Part shown: positions 54,909 to 63,995 of the stretch, piece after piece
Layout of the letters: every line of letters begins with the position of its first letter
Position numbering within the stretch: position 1 is the first letter of the stretch
Assembly (NCBI GenBank): GCA_001899285.1
Contig: MKWA01000008.1
Span: 186,001-250,000, forward strand
From: Rhizobiales bacterium 64-17
GTDB taxonomy: Bacteria; Pseudomonadota; Alphaproteobacteria; Rhizobiales; Xanthobacteraceae
DNA length: 64,000 bases
Direction of reading: 5' to 3'
Translations under genes and position numbers: made by a program
Notes under the pieces: model-generated
Seen by the model: only the letters and a program-made list of their open reading frames with translations
Database searches by the model: none
What the model was told of the DNA's origin: nothing

Positions 54909-55168
54909 GTCAGCCTCCCATGATCGTGCGTGCTGCACGGAACGGATCAAGACGCAGCAAAGCCGCGCTTGGGGTGAATGTTGGATTGTGAGGGTTCAGG
55001 TCAGCCCGGACGGGCGGTCGAAAAAAGATGCACGTCCGGGCTAGACGCCGGCGTGCAGGCGTCCCGCGCGAAAAAAGATCTGCTGCTGGTGCGACGGACG
55101 GAACATGACAGAAAAGCTAGGCACTCGCAGGCAAATGTCAATATGGCTTGAATCGGCTCGAAGCACGG

Positions 55169-56014
55169 CTAGTCGAGCTTGAATCCCTTTTCGCGCACGA
55201 ATGCGCCGAAATCGGCGCGCTGCGGGATGGCATATTGTCGCGCCTTGTCGTCGGACCAGCCATAATCCGCGCGCTCGCCGAAGTCGGCGACGGCGCGCTG
55301 CTTGGCATAGGGCAGGACGGTTTCGCGGTAACGGTCGTAAGTGTCGATCGCTTCGGCGCTGCGGCTGTCGTCGAACCTGTTTTCGTGAACGGTGACCGAG
55401 AGCGGCAGCCGTGGCGTGATCCGGTTCGGGAAATGCGGCCAGCCGACGCACAAACCGGCGACCGGAATGACGCGCTTCGGCAATCCGAGAAGCGTGCTCA
55501 CGGTTGCCGCGTGGTCGCGGATCACGCTGATCGGGCAACAGCCGAGGCCGATCGCTTCCGCCGCGCGGATGAAGGTCGCGAGCACGATGCCGGCATCGAC
55601 CGCGGTGTTGAAGAACTGGTCGAGATGATCGTTGGGGAACGGCGTGCCCTTGCGCGCGGCGAGTTGCGTCAGCCGACGCCCGTTGGCGAGCACGACGACG
55701 AACACTGGCGCCTCGCGCGTCCATGGCATGTCGGCGAGCAGCGGCGTGATCGCGTCGCGCAATGTGCCGTCGCTGACGATCATCAGGTCGGCCTGCTGTA
55801 GATCGCTTTTCGACGGCGCCGACAGCGCGCAGGCGCACAGCGTCCGCAACAGGTCGGGCGCAACCGGTTCGTCGCGGAACTTGCGGTGCGAGCTGTGCCC
55901 TGCAATGCGCGCCAGCTCGTCGAGACCCTGCCAGGCGGCATCGATCCGGACCGGTTCGTTGAAGCGACGCTGCAACCGGCTGGCGACGGTATCGTGAAGG
56001 GGCTCATCCGGCAT
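55169..56014 (-). CDS. Nitroreductase family protein
   Basis: A 281-residue FMN-dependent reductase of the NfsA/Frp-like group. FMN-binding segments visible are HSSHRKFRDEPV (Arg/Ser contact, about 40-51), APSKSDLQQADLMIV, and VDAGIVLATFIRAAEAIGLGCCPIS in the centre. The C-terminal tail FGERADYGWSDDKARQYAIP is typical of longer NfsA-like enzymes. It should reduce nitroaromatics, quinones or flavins with NAD(P)H. ATG 56014 chosen; the frame is open 21 codons further toward the divergent MBL gene, a 100-bp spacer. Confidence 0.87.
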   Translation of the reverse strand: MPDEPLHDTVASRLQRRFNEPVRIDAAWQGLDELARIAGHSSHRKFRDEPVAPDLLRTLCACALSAPSKSDLQQADLMIVSDGTLRDAITPLLADMPWTREAPVFVVVLANGRRLTQLAARKGTPFPNDHLDQFFNTAVDAGIVLATFIRAAEAIGLGCCPISVIRDHAATVSTLLGLPKRVIPVAGLCVGWPHFPNRITPRLPLSVTVHENRFDDSRSAEAIDTYDRYRETVLPYAKQRAVADFGERADYGWSDDKARQYAIPQRADFGAFVREKGFKLD

Positions 56015-56114
56015 CGTCTTCGCTCCGTGCAGGGCTGCCCGGCGTTGGGGCAGGCGGAATTGAACCATCGGCGGCACTGGTTTAAGACGCGCCGTTCAGC
56101 ATCAGGCAACGACC

Positions 56115-57032
56115 ATGGCCGAGGATATTCCGTTTAACAAGAAACTCGATCTCGCCCCGGAAACGGTGGACGAGCCGGTCCCCGGCGTGCGCCGCGTGAT
56201 GTGCGACAATCCCGGTCCGTTCACCTTCAAGGGGACGATGAGTTACATCATCGGCCGCGGCAAGGTGGCGATCATCGATCCGGGGCCGGACGATGAACGT
56301 CACGTCAAGGCGCTGCTCGATGCGGTACGCGGCGAGACGGTGACGCATATTGTCGTCACCCACACACATCGTGACCATTCGCCGGCGGTGCCCGCGATCA
56401 AGGCGGCAACTGGCGCTACCGTCTACGCGGAGGGTCCGCACCGCGCGGCGCGCCCGCTGCATATCGGCGAGATTCACCCGCTCGACTCGTCCGGCGACCG
56501 GGATTTCCGGCCGGACATCGCGGTGGCCGACGGCGACGTGATTGAGGGTGATGGCTGGGCGCTCGAATCCGTGGCGACGCCGGGCCACACCGCCAACCAC
56601 ATGGCGTTCGCGTTGAAGGAACGCGACATCCTGTTCGCCGGCGACCATGTGATGGGCTGGTCGACCTCGATCGTCGCGCCGCCGGACGGGGCCATGAGCG
56701 ATTATATGGGCTCGCTGTCCAAACTCTCGGAGCGGCCGGAGCAGCTTTATTTTCCCGGTCACGGTCCGGCCATTCCCGACGCGGTGCGGTTCGTCGCCTA
56801 TTACCGGCTGCACCGCAGGGCGCGCGAGGATTCGATCCTGCACTGGCTGGCGAAAGGCGAGACCGACATTCCGACCATCGCACGGGCGAGCTATATCGGC
56901 ATCGATCCACGGCTTCTGAAAGCCGCCGGCTTGTCGGTGCTCGCGCATCTGGAGGATCTGGTGGCGCGCGGCATTGTCGTCACCGCTGATGGCGGCCCGC
57001 CGTCGATCGACGCGCGTTACCGCTTGCGCTGA
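56115..57032 (+). CDS. MBL-fold metallo-hydrolase (LACTB2-like)
   Basis: A 305-residue metallo-beta-lactamase-fold hydrolase. The zinc motif THTHRDHS (HXHXDH, about 82-88), PGHTANHMAF with the third His, and FAGDHVMGW with the bridging Asp are all present. The C-terminal winged-helix-like segment (about 225-300, DIPTIARASYIGID) matches the LACTB2-type branch seen in alphaproteobacteria. Substrate could be a thioester or nucleic acid; unknown. Its last 16 bp overlap the convergent DUF1499 gene. Confidence 0.87.
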   Translation: MAEDIPFNKKLDLAPETVDEPVPGVRRVMCDNPGPFTFKGTMSYIIGRGKVAIIDPGPDDERHVKALLDAVRGETVTHIVVTHTHRDHSPAVPAIKAATGATVYAEGPHRAARPLHIGEIHPLDSSGDRDFRPDIAVADGDVIEGDGWALESVATPGHTANHMAFALKERDILFAGDHVMGWSTSIVAPPDGAMSDYMGSLSKLSERPEQLYFPGHGPAIPDAVRFVAYYRLHRRAREDSILHWLAKGETDIPTIARASYIGIDPRLLKAAGLSVLAHLEDLVARGIVVTADGGPPSIDARYRLR

Positions 57033-57877
57033 GCGGGTTTCTGCGCCGGGGCGTTCTTCTCGGCGGCGCGCTCCGCATTGCGCTCGGCCTCACGGTCGAG
57101 CCGCGCCTGCGCTGTGGTGGTGGCCTCGTCGATATCCTCGAGCAGCACACGCACGCGCGTCGCGTTCTCTCCGCCGAGATCGAGGAACGGATAGCGCGCA
57201 GCAGAGCGCGCATCGACGCGGCTGTCCTTGCCGCTGGCGCGTACACGGATCACCACATAATCGCGGAAGCCCATCACCGGCGAGCGTGCCACCGCTTCGA
57301 CGATGCCGTCGCGGCGGCCGGCGACCGGTGCCCGTGCGTCGACCACGCGCCACTTGCGCTTGGTGACGACATCGAGCGCAGCGTTGTAGGCCACCGCTGG
57401 CGGTGAGGAGACCTGCAACGGTGCGAGATCAGGGAACGAGGCTTTCTGCGCCTGTACCTTGGCCGCGGAGAAATCGTTGCTACCGCGTTCGCGCAGGCGC
57501 GCGATCACGTCATAGCGTGGCGGATCGGCCGTATCGGTGGTGATATCAGGGACACTTGGCTGCTTATAGTTACGATAGGCAAGATACGCTGGATAGGGTA
57601 GCAGCGCCGCCGCCAGCACAATGCCGAGCAGCGCCGAGCCGAGGCCGTTCAACCCCTGGCGCCAGATCGCGATCAGTGCGACGAGGCCGAGCAGGATCGC
57701 GAACACCGCGAATGCGAGCGCAGCGGCGAAGGTCGCGAGCGACGGGCCGATCTCCAGCAGTTCGGAGCGGATCACCACGACCGACAGCGCGGCGACGATC
57801 AGCGCGAATACGGCGATCCGCCGCGACCACACCGCGGCGGCGGACTGCATCTGATCGGAGAAACGCCGGCGTACCAT
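57017..57877 (-). CDS. DUF1499 domain membrane protein
   Basis: A 286-residue protein with three membrane helices in the first 105 residues (AAVWSRRIAVFALIVAAL, SLATFAAALAFAVFAILLG and LGSALLGIVLAAALLPYP). A soluble DUF1499 domain follows (about 165-260; KWRVVDARAPVAGR, GFRDYVVIRVR). The C-terminal tail is charged and repetitive, rich in Arg, Glu and Ala. Function unknown. ATG 57877 lies 2 bp after the M48 peptidase stop, and the three genes YjgN-M48-DUF1499 form one minus-strand operon. Confidence 0.82.
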   Translation of the reverse strand: MVRRRFSDQMQSAAAVWSRRIAVFALIVAALSVVVIRSELLEIGPSLATFAAALAFAVFAILLGLVALIAIWRQGLNGLGSALLGIVLAAALLPYPAYLAYRNYKQPSVPDITTDTADPPRYDVIARLRERGSNDFSAAKVQAQKASFPDLAPLQVSSPPAVAYNAALDVVTKRKWRVVDARAPVAGRRDGIVEAVARSPVMGFRDYVVIRVRASGKDSRVDARSAARYPFLDLGGENATRVRVLLEDIDEATTTAQARLDREAERNAERAAEKNAPAQKPAQRKR

Positions 57878-57879
57878 GA

Positions 57880-58983
57880 CTATCCGCACACTTTCTTGAG
57901 TGCCGCCCATTCCGCCGGATCGAGCAGCGGCGTGCCGTTGCTCGCGCGGGCGCGAGCATTGATCACGGACACGCGCAGCCTCGTGTCAGGATGATCCATC
58001 AGGATCTTCATGCCCGGTTCGGTGGCACCGCCGATCCGCGTCAGCAGCGTGCCGAGCGCGCGGGCATTGCCGCCGATCTGGTTCATCAGATCGACGGCAT
58101 AGGCATCCGCTGCCGTCTCGACATCGCGGGTGTAGGAGGATTGCAGCACGGTGCGCGCGGCGACCACCACCGCGCCGCCGCCGACGAAGTCGCCAAGCAG
58201 CATGCCGAACAGGAACGACAGGCCGGCGCCCTGCAGCACTGAACGGGTGCCGTCGCGATGCGCGAGATGGCCCATCTCGTGGGCAATGACGCCGGCGAGT
58301 TCGTCGGGATTTTCTGCCTTGGCGATCAACCCCTGGAACACATAGACGGTGCCGCCCGGCAGCGCGATGGCGTTGGCTTCCTTGCGCCGGACGACCGACG
58401 CCTTCACCGTGACCGGTAGACCGGCATCCTGATTGAGCCGCGCGATCAGCTTGGCGAAGGGGGCGAGGCCGGCGGCTTCGCCCCGGCCGGTGCCGCATTC
58501 GAACGGCACGCCGCTGGCGCTGGCGGTGTCGAGCATGGCGCGGGTCTGCATCTCGACGGCGGCGCCAAGCTTGCGCTCCAGCGACACCGGGATGATCGGC
58601 GCGAGCTTCTCCGCGATCAACGGCACGCCGAACCACGCGACGGCGAGCAGCGATGCGGTCGCCGCCATCGTCCAGACGATGACGTGGCCGCGCTGGCGTT
58701 TCGCCAGCTTGCCGGTGCGGTCGATCCCTTCAGCATAGTCGTCGATGGCGGCGATCAGCGCCGGGTCTGCCACCTCGAGCCGCGCCGGCACCGGATTGTG
58801 CTTGCGCGCGAGCCGCATGATCCGGTCCGGCGTCGCGACGCTTTCCAGTTCGTCATAACGCCATTCGGCGAGGACGCGGCTTTGCGCGTCGGTGACGCGC
58901 AACACCTTGTCGGTCAGTTCCACCGCCACGTCGTGGCGGGCGCTGGTCTTGCCGTCGTAGAACAGTCCGGCGCCGATGGTCAT
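57880..58983 (-). CDS. M48 family metallopeptidase, membrane anchored
   Basis: A 367-residue zinc peptidase. An N-terminal soluble domain (about 1-95) resembles a small beta domain found ahead of M48 enzymes. One membrane helix (VIVWTMAATASLLAVAWFGV, about 102-121) follows, then the catalytic domain with HEMGHLAH (about 232-239) and the third ligand in ETAADAYAVDL. The region after the helix is presumably periplasmic. It likely belongs to membrane/periplasmic quality control. It is separated from the YjgN gene by 3 bp and from DUF1499 by 2 bp. Confidence 0.89.
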   Translation of the reverse strand: MTIGAGLFYDGKTSARHDVAVELTDKVLRVTDAQSRVLAEWRYDELESVATPDRIMRLARKHNPVPARLEVADPALIAAIDDYAEGIDRTGKLAKRQRGHVIVWTMAATASLLAVAWFGVPLIAEKLAPIIPVSLERKLGAAVEMQTRAMLDTASASGVPFECGTGRGEAAGLAPFAKLIARLNQDAGLPVTVKASVVRRKEANAIALPGGTVYVFQGLIAKAENPDELAGVIAHEMGHLAHRDGTRSVLQGAGLSFLFGMLLGDFVGGGAVVVAARTVLQSSYTRDVETAADAYAVDLMNQIGGNARALGTLLTRIGGATEPGMKILMDHPDTRLRVSVINARARASNGTPLLDPAEWAALKKVCG

Positions 58984-58986
58984 CGA

Positions 58987-60246
58987 TCAAATCCCGCCGA
59001 CATGCAGAGCATCCGCCAATCCTTCACCGACCGGTGAGCCGGGCTCCCCGGCGGCTTCGACATGATCGAGGCCGGCGAGACCCGAGAGTTCAGTCGATTC
59101 GACGGTGAGACGCCACTGCGGCATCACCACGGCCCCACGATACAGGGTGGAGAGCCCCAGCATGGCGACCACATAGAAGCCAAGTCCGATCAGCGAGGCG
59201 GCAAGCTCACGCAGGATCGAGACGTCACCGTTGCCGAGCAGCGCGCCATAGATCATCACCAGCGGAATGGCGGCAAGTCCGAGCGCCAGCAGGAACAGCA
59301 GCGCAAGCCCGGCGAAGCGCAGATAAAGACCGTACATCGGCAGCGTACGCAGATGCGAGCGGGCAGTGATCGCGCCGATCCGCAGTCCCGATACCCACCA
59401 GCGGGTGCGGATCGCCTGGAACGCCGGATAAAGCAGGAGACCCAGCACGAGCGTCACGCCGGCCGACAGCAGGGCGAAGACGATGGCGCCGGCAAAGTCC
59501 GGATTGTCACGGGCGATCCGCTCGAGGAAGTCGTTGCTGCTTTCGGCGAAGGCGCGGTCCAGCAGATCCGGATCGAAGCTCTGGCCGAGCGCGGTGAGGC
59601 CGGCGGCGAGCGGCAGCGCCACCAGCAGCCACAGCGGCAGGCCGCGCAGGAAGAGCGAAAAACCATAGCCGTCGAACCGGCCGGGCAGGGTGCCGTAGAA
59701 CGTATGCCGCATCTTGAACCGTTCGAGCCGCGATTCCTTCCACGGGAACGCGAGGCCGAGGGTCAGGGCCGTGAGGCTCCACCATATCGTGGCGCAGATG
59801 GCATAGCGCACCGCCGAGCCTTCCTGATGGAAGCGCAGGCCGCGATAGATGGTGCGGGAGGCGCGGTAACGGCGGGCGCGGAACACGGCATATTGGCCGA
59901 GCACGAACAACAGCGCGATGCCAAGCGAGCCGGACATCTGCCCGAAGGCGCCGACGTCGAGCGCGGCGAGGAAGAAGGCGGCATAAACCGGCACCAGCAA
60001 GGCGAGCGCGATCAGGAAGCCGATCAGCAGTTCGGCGGCGGTGCCCGAATATTCGATGCTCTCGCCATTGACCTCGGTGCTCGACCACAGGAACCGGCGG
60101 ACGTCAGTGGTCAGCCAGAACCGGTAGATGCCGAGCGTGACCATCAGCAGCAGCGCGCCGCGGGTCAGCAGGCGCCAATAGGCGCGCGCGTCGCCGGTGA
60201 ACCGGATCGGGAACGGCGAGGCCGCCGGCGCGGGTGGGCTGGTCAT
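58987..60246 (-). CDS. YjgN/DUF898 family inner-membrane protein
   Basis: A 419-residue polytopic protein with about nine hydrophobic segments. The DUF898 pattern is clear: FTGDARAYWRLLTRGALLLMVTLGIYRFW at the start (written here as FTGDARAYW and TLGIYRFW). FRARRYRASRTIYRGLRF is the conserved basic loop, with further repeats of it as RFKMRHTFYG and WWVSGLRIG. E. coli YjgN is uncharacterised. First gene of the operon with the M48 peptidase and DUF1499 protein, an association suggesting a shared membrane-protein maintenance role (inference). ATG 60246. Confidence 0.86.
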   Translation of the reverse strand: MTSPPAPAASPFPIRFTGDARAYWRLLTRGALLLMVTLGIYRFWLTTDVRRFLWSSTEVNGESIEYSGTAAELLIGFLIALALLVPVYAAFFLAALDVGAFGQMSGSLGIALLFVLGQYAVFRARRYRASRTIYRGLRFHQEGSAVRYAICATIWWSLTALTLGLAFPWKESRLERFKMRHTFYGTLPGRFDGYGFSLFLRGLPLWLLVALPLAAGLTALGQSFDPDLLDRAFAESSNDFLERIARDNPDFAGAIVFALLSAGVTLVLGLLLYPAFQAIRTRWWVSGLRIGAITARSHLRTLPMYGLYLRFAGLALLFLLALGLAAIPLVMIYGALLGNGDVSILRELAASLIGLGFYVVAMLGLSTLYRGAVVMPQWRLTVESTELSGLAGLDHVEAAGEPGSPVGEGLADALHVGGI

Positions 60247-60288
60247 CCCGGCAGGGATAGTCGAGCCGCGCCGGGCAGGCAATGCCAG

Positions 60289-61929
60289 CTACTCCGCCGC
60301 CTCCACGGTCGGCAGGACATGGCTTTTGAACTGCTCGCGCAGGGTCGTTTTCTGGATCTTGCCGGTGGCGGTGTGGGGGATTTCCGTCACGAACGCCACG
60401 TCATCCGGCAACCACCATTTGGCGACCTTGTCGCGCATGAAGTCGAGCAGTTCCTCGCGGGTGGCGCGCTCGCCCTCCTTGAGCACGACGATCAGCAGCG
60501 GCCGTTCGTCCCATTTCGGATGCGGCGCGCCGATCACCGCCGCCTCCGCGACCTTGGGATGGCCGACCGCCAGGTTTTCCAGCTCGATGGTGGAAATCCA
60601 TTCGCCGCCGGACTTGATCACGTCCTTGGCGCGGTCGGTGACGTGCATGTAGCCGTGCGGATCGATGGTGGCGACGTCGCCGGTGTCGAAGAAGCCGTCG
60701 TCGTCGAGAATGTCGCCGCCGTCACCCTTGAAATATTCGCGCGCCACAGCAGGGCCGCGCACCTTGAGCCGGCCGAAGGTCTTGCCGTCCCACGGCAGCA
60801 CGCGGCCGTTGTCGTCGGTGATCTTCATCTCGACGCCGAACGGCGGATGGCCTTGCGTCTGCTGCAGATCGAGCCGCGCCGTGCCGGTCAGGCCCGCATA
60901 GTCCGGCTTCATGGTGCAGAGCGAGCCGAGCGGCGACATCTCGGTCATGCCCCAGGCGTGGATGACCTCGACGCCGTAATTCTTCTCAAACTTCTCGGTC
61001 ATCGCGCGCGGGCAGGCGGAACCGCCGATCACCACACGCTTGAGATAAGGGAGCTTGAGGTTGTTGGCCTCCATGTGTTGCAGCAGCATCAGCCACACGG
61101 TCGGCACCGCGGCCGTGAACGTCACTTTGTAAGTGTCGAGCAGTTCGTAGATCGACGGTCCGTCCATCTTCGCGCCGGGCAGCACGAAGGTGGAGCCGAC
61201 CATCGGCGTCGAGAACGCGAGCGACCAGCCGTTGGCATGGAACAGCGGCACCACCGGCATGCAGACATCGTTGGAGCGCAGCCCCTTGGAATCCGGCAGC
61301 GCCGCCATGAAAGCGTGCAGCACGTTGGAGCGGTGCGAATACAGCACGCCCTTGGGATGCCCGGTGGTACCGGAGGTGTAGCACATGCCGGCGGCGGTAT
61401 TCTCGTCGAACGAGGCCCAGGCGAAATCGCCGTCGACCTCGGCGATCCAGTCCTCGTAGGCGACGGCATTTTTCAATGTCGTCTTCGGCATATGCGCGCC
61501 GTCGGTGAAGACGATATAGCGTTCGATGGTCGGCAGCTTGTCGGCGAGTTTTTCCAGCAGCGGCACGAAGGTGAGGTCGGTCATCATCACGCGGTCCTCG
61601 GCGTGGTTGATGATCCAGATCTGCTGATCCGGAAACAGCCGCGGATTGACGGTGTGATAGACCGCGCCGATCCCGGTGATGCCGTACCATGCTTCGAGAT
61701 GCCGCCAGGTATTCCACGCCAGCGTCGCGACGCGATCGCCGTCGCGGATGCCGTCGCGGGCGAGACGTTGCGCGACTTTCAAAGCGCGGCGGCGGATGCT
61801 TGCATAGTCGGTGGTGTGGATTGGCCCCTCGATCGAGCGGCTGATCACCTTGCGGCCACCGTGCTGGATCGCGGCATGATCGATGATGCGATGGATCAGC
61901 AGCGGCCAGTCTTGCATCAGACCCTGCAT
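60289..61929 (-). CDS. Acyl-CoA synthetase (long/medium-chain fatty acid or related acid:CoA ligase)
   Basis: A 546-residue adenylate-forming ligase. The AMP-binding P-loop is YTSGTTGHPKGVLYSHRS (about 184-201), followed by HAWGMTEMSP (about 327) and FFDTGDVATIDPHGYMHVTDRAKDVIKSGGEW (in parts: DTGDVA, DRAKDVIKSGGEW). The C-terminal catalytic Lys lies in TATGKIQKTTLRE. Length and sequence resemble the DmdB/medium-chain fatty-acyl-CoA synthetases. Substrate is uncertain. ATG 61929 has GGGAGAGG upstream; a 119-codon upstream extension is antisense to the extensin-like gene and rejected. Confidence 0.9.
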   Translation of the reverse strand: MQGLMQDWPLLIHRIIDHAAIQHGGRKVISRSIEGPIHTTDYASIRRRALKVAQRLARDGIRDGDRVATLAWNTWRHLEAWYGITGIGAVYHTVNPRLFPDQQIWIINHAEDRVMMTDLTFVPLLEKLADKLPTIERYIVFTDGAHMPKTTLKNAVAYEDWIAEVDGDFAWASFDENTAAGMCYTSGTTGHPKGVLYSHRSNVLHAFMAALPDSKGLRSNDVCMPVVPLFHANGWSLAFSTPMVGSTFVLPGAKMDGPSIYELLDTYKVTFTAAVPTVWLMLLQHMEANNLKLPYLKRVVIGGSACPRAMTEKFEKNYGVEVIHAWGMTEMSPLGSLCTMKPDYAGLTGTARLDLQQTQGHPPFGVEMKITDDNGRVLPWDGKTFGRLKVRGPAVAREYFKGDGGDILDDDGFFDTGDVATIDPHGYMHVTDRAKDVIKSGGEWISTIELENLAVGHPKVAEAAVIGAPHPKWDERPLLIVVLKEGERATREELLDFMRDKVAKWWLPDDVAFVTEIPHTATGKIQKTTLREQFKSHVLPTVEAAE

Positions 61930-62083
61930 GGGCCTCTCCCTGTTTGTTCCGCCCCTCGCCGTCCTTGTTTGCCCGCGGCTTATGCCAAGGTTAGCGCGCG
62001 GGCCGCCGCTTGCAACCGATGGTCGTTCTGAAGGTGCGGGGTTCCATTCGCTTTCGAGCGGCGAACCGCTTAAACCTTTCGGG

Positions 62084-62944
62084 GTGAAGTGGTGGATCGC
62101 GATAGCGCAGGGCCGGCGTAAACGGTGTTTCCTGCTGTCCCTGGTACTGATGCTGGCTTCGCCGGTTCTGGCGGCGGCACAGGATGTCCCGCTGCCGCGC
62201 CAGCGCCCGAAGATCGTCGTGCCGGTCGAGCCGCATTCGTTCGCGGAAGCAGTCGCCGGGCTCGATTTCGACCCGGCTTCCGTCACCGATCAGCCGACGC
62301 CGTGTCTCGTCGATCTCGATGCCGTGGCGCTGATCGAGCCGCTGCCGCGGCTGATCGGCCCTGGCCAGTGCGGCGGCCCCGACATGGTACGGATGCGCAC
62401 CATCTTCCTGCGCGACAAGCATCCGGTCACGATCAATCCGCCGTTGACGCTGCGCTGCCGGATGGCCGGCACCTTCGCGCATTTCGTGCGCGACGAACTG
62501 ACGACGATCCTGAAAGCCGGCGGCCGGACGCTGCGGAGCATCGACGGCACCGGCTCCTACGAATGCCGCGGCCGCAACCGGATCGTCGGCGCAAAGGTGA
62601 GCGAGCACGGCAAGGGCAATGCCATCGACATCCATTCGGTGAGCTTCACCGACGGCTCGGAGCTGTTCCCGACCGACCTGCTGGCAAACAGAGAATTGCG
62701 CGAAACGCTGAAAGCGGCAGCGTGCGAAAAATTCGCGACCGTGCTCGGCCCCGGCTCGGATGGTTATCACGAGGAGCACGTCCACATCGATCTCGCCGAG
62801 CGGCGCAACAACTACAAGATGTGTCAGTGGAACGTATTGACCGCGGCAGCGTCCGGGGTCGTCACCGGCGTGGTGCCGCTGCCGCGTCCGCGCCCGGTGG
62901 AAGGCGAAGCTGCCGATGAGGCCGACGAGCGGCCGGACGAATAG
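62084..62944 (+). CDS. Extensin-like C-terminal domain protein, secreted
   Basis: A protein of about 286 residues with a signal peptide (CFLLSLVLMLASPVLAAAQ) and a short Pro-rich linker. The extensin_C domain (about 75-245) contains GTGSYECRGRNRI, VSEHGKGNAIDIHSVSF and GYHEEHVHIDLAERRNNY. The SEHxxGNAxD and HVHxD elements look like a D,D-/L,D-peptidase-type metal site, suggesting peptidoglycan action in the periplasm. The start is uncertain: GTG 62084 puts the signal peptide near the N-terminus; an ATG at 61982 is possible. Divergent from the acyl-CoA ligase gene. Confidence 0.85.
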   Translation: MKWWIAIAQGRRKRCFLLSLVLMLASPVLAAAQDVPLPRQRPKIVVPVEPHSFAEAVAGLDFDPASVTDQPTPCLVDLDAVALIEPLPRLIGPGQCGGPDMVRMRTIFLRDKHPVTINPPLTLRCRMAGTFAHFVRDELTTILKAGGRTLRSIDGTGSYECRGRNRIVGAKVSEHGKGNAIDIHSVSFTDGSELFPTDLLANRELRETLKAAACEKFATVLGPGSDGYHEEHVHIDLAERRNNYKMCQWNVLTAAASGVVTGVVPLPRPRPVEGEAADEADERPDE

Positions 62945-62979
62945 GTGCTTAACCAAGAGTGGCGGCCGCTCCCAGGCTT

Positions 62980-62998
62980 GTCATGGTTTGGCCATGAC
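62980..62998. repeat. Short palindrome related to the 54481 hairpin
   Basis: gtcatgg-tttgg-ccatgac, followed by ggcgggg as the copy at 54481 is followed by gggg. Probably a short dispersed intergenic repeat; it could also aid termination after the extensin-like gene. Confidence 0.5.
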
Positions 62999-63071
62999 GG
63001 CGGGGTTTGCCTTGTCTCCCTGACGCCCTCCCTTAGACGTCTCCTTCAGGTTTGGCCGCTACAACACCCCG

Positions 63072-63995
63072 ATGGTTCTGACACGAGACACGATGGCGCC
63101 GCGCCCAGCGATGAGCCGCGGCATCACCCGGCGGCGGCTGCTGACAGCGGGATTCGGCGTTGCCGGCTTCACCGGTCTGATGGGCGCCGGGACCACCGCC
63201 TATGCCGCTAACGAGGCGGCCAACGACCTGGTGCTCACCCGCTACCAACTGACGCCGCCCGGCTGGCCGGCCGGCCGGAAGCTCTCGATCGGGGTGATCG
63301 CCGACATCCATGCCGCCGGGCCGAACATGGCGTTGCCGCGCGTCGAGGAGATTGTCGCGCAGACCAATGCGCTCGGCTGCGATCTGATCCTGCTGCTCGG
63401 CGATTACGTCGCGCATCACCGCTTTATCACCGAGACGGTGCCGGACGCTGCCTGGGCCGGCGTGCTCGCCAAATTGAAGGCGCCGCTCGGCGTCTATGCG
63501 ATCTACGGCAATCACGACTGGTGGCACGGCATCGAGAGCGTGCGCGCGGCGCTCAAGCTGGCGCATATCCCGGCGCTAGAGAACGATGCGCTGCTGCTTG
63601 GACCTCCGGGCGCGCGGTTCTGGCTGGCCGGGCTCGGCTGCACCATCGCCCACCGGCTCGGCCGCGGCCGGTTTCGCGGTGTCGACGATCTGCCCGGAAC
63701 AATGGCACTGATCACCACCGACGATCCGGTGATCCTGATGGTGCACGAGCCGGATGCCTTCGTGAACATGCCGCCGCGCGTCAGCCTCACGCTCGCCGGC
63801 CACACTCATGGCGGGCAGATCCGCGTGCCGGGCCTGTGGTCGCATTGGGTGCCGTCGGCATACGGCAAGCGCTTCGCCTATGGACACATTATCGAGGACA
63901 ACCGGCACATGATCGTGTCGGGCGGGCTCGGCACCAGCGCGGTGCCGTTGCGGCTCGGCGTGCCGCCGGAAATCCTCCGCATCGATCTCGGCTGA
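63072..63995 (+). CDS. Tat-exported metallophosphoesterase (YkuE-like)
   Basis: A 307-residue calcineurin-like phosphoesterase. A twin-arginine signal (ITRRRLLTAGFGVAGF) precedes the catalytic domain, whose motifs are complete: IADIHA (DXH), LLLGDYV (GD), YGNHDWW (GNHD), VHEPD and LAGHTHGGQI (GHXH). Homologues such as YkuE hydrolyse phosphoesters outside the cytoplasm, and some of this group cleave UDP-sugars or lipids; the substrate here is unknown. In-frame starts at 63072, 63093 and 63114 all leave the twin-arginine motif; 63072 is the longest. It ends five bases before the window edge. Confidence 0.88.
   Translation: MVLTRDTMAPRPAMSRGITRRRLLTAGFGVAGFTGLMGAGTTAYAANEAANDLVLTRYQLTPPGWPAGRKLSIGVIADIHAAGPNMALPRVEEIVAQTNALGCDLILLLGDYVAHHRFITETVPDAAWAGVLAKLKAPLGVYAIYGNHDWWHGIESVRAALKLAHIPALENDALLLGPPGARFWLAGLGCTIAHRLGRGRFRGVDDLPGTMALITTDDPVILMVHEPDAFVNMPPRVSLTLAGHTHGGQIRVPGLWSHWVPSAYGKRFAYGHIIEDNRHMIVSGGLGTSAVPLRLGVPPEILRIDLG

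Noticed and set aside
59062-62031. Plus-strand open frame of 989 codons
   Set aside because: It is antisense to the YjgN and acyl-CoA ligase genes, both with clear family motifs. Its product is low-complexity and rich in Arg, His, Gln and Gly, typical of an antisense shadow in GC-rich DNA.
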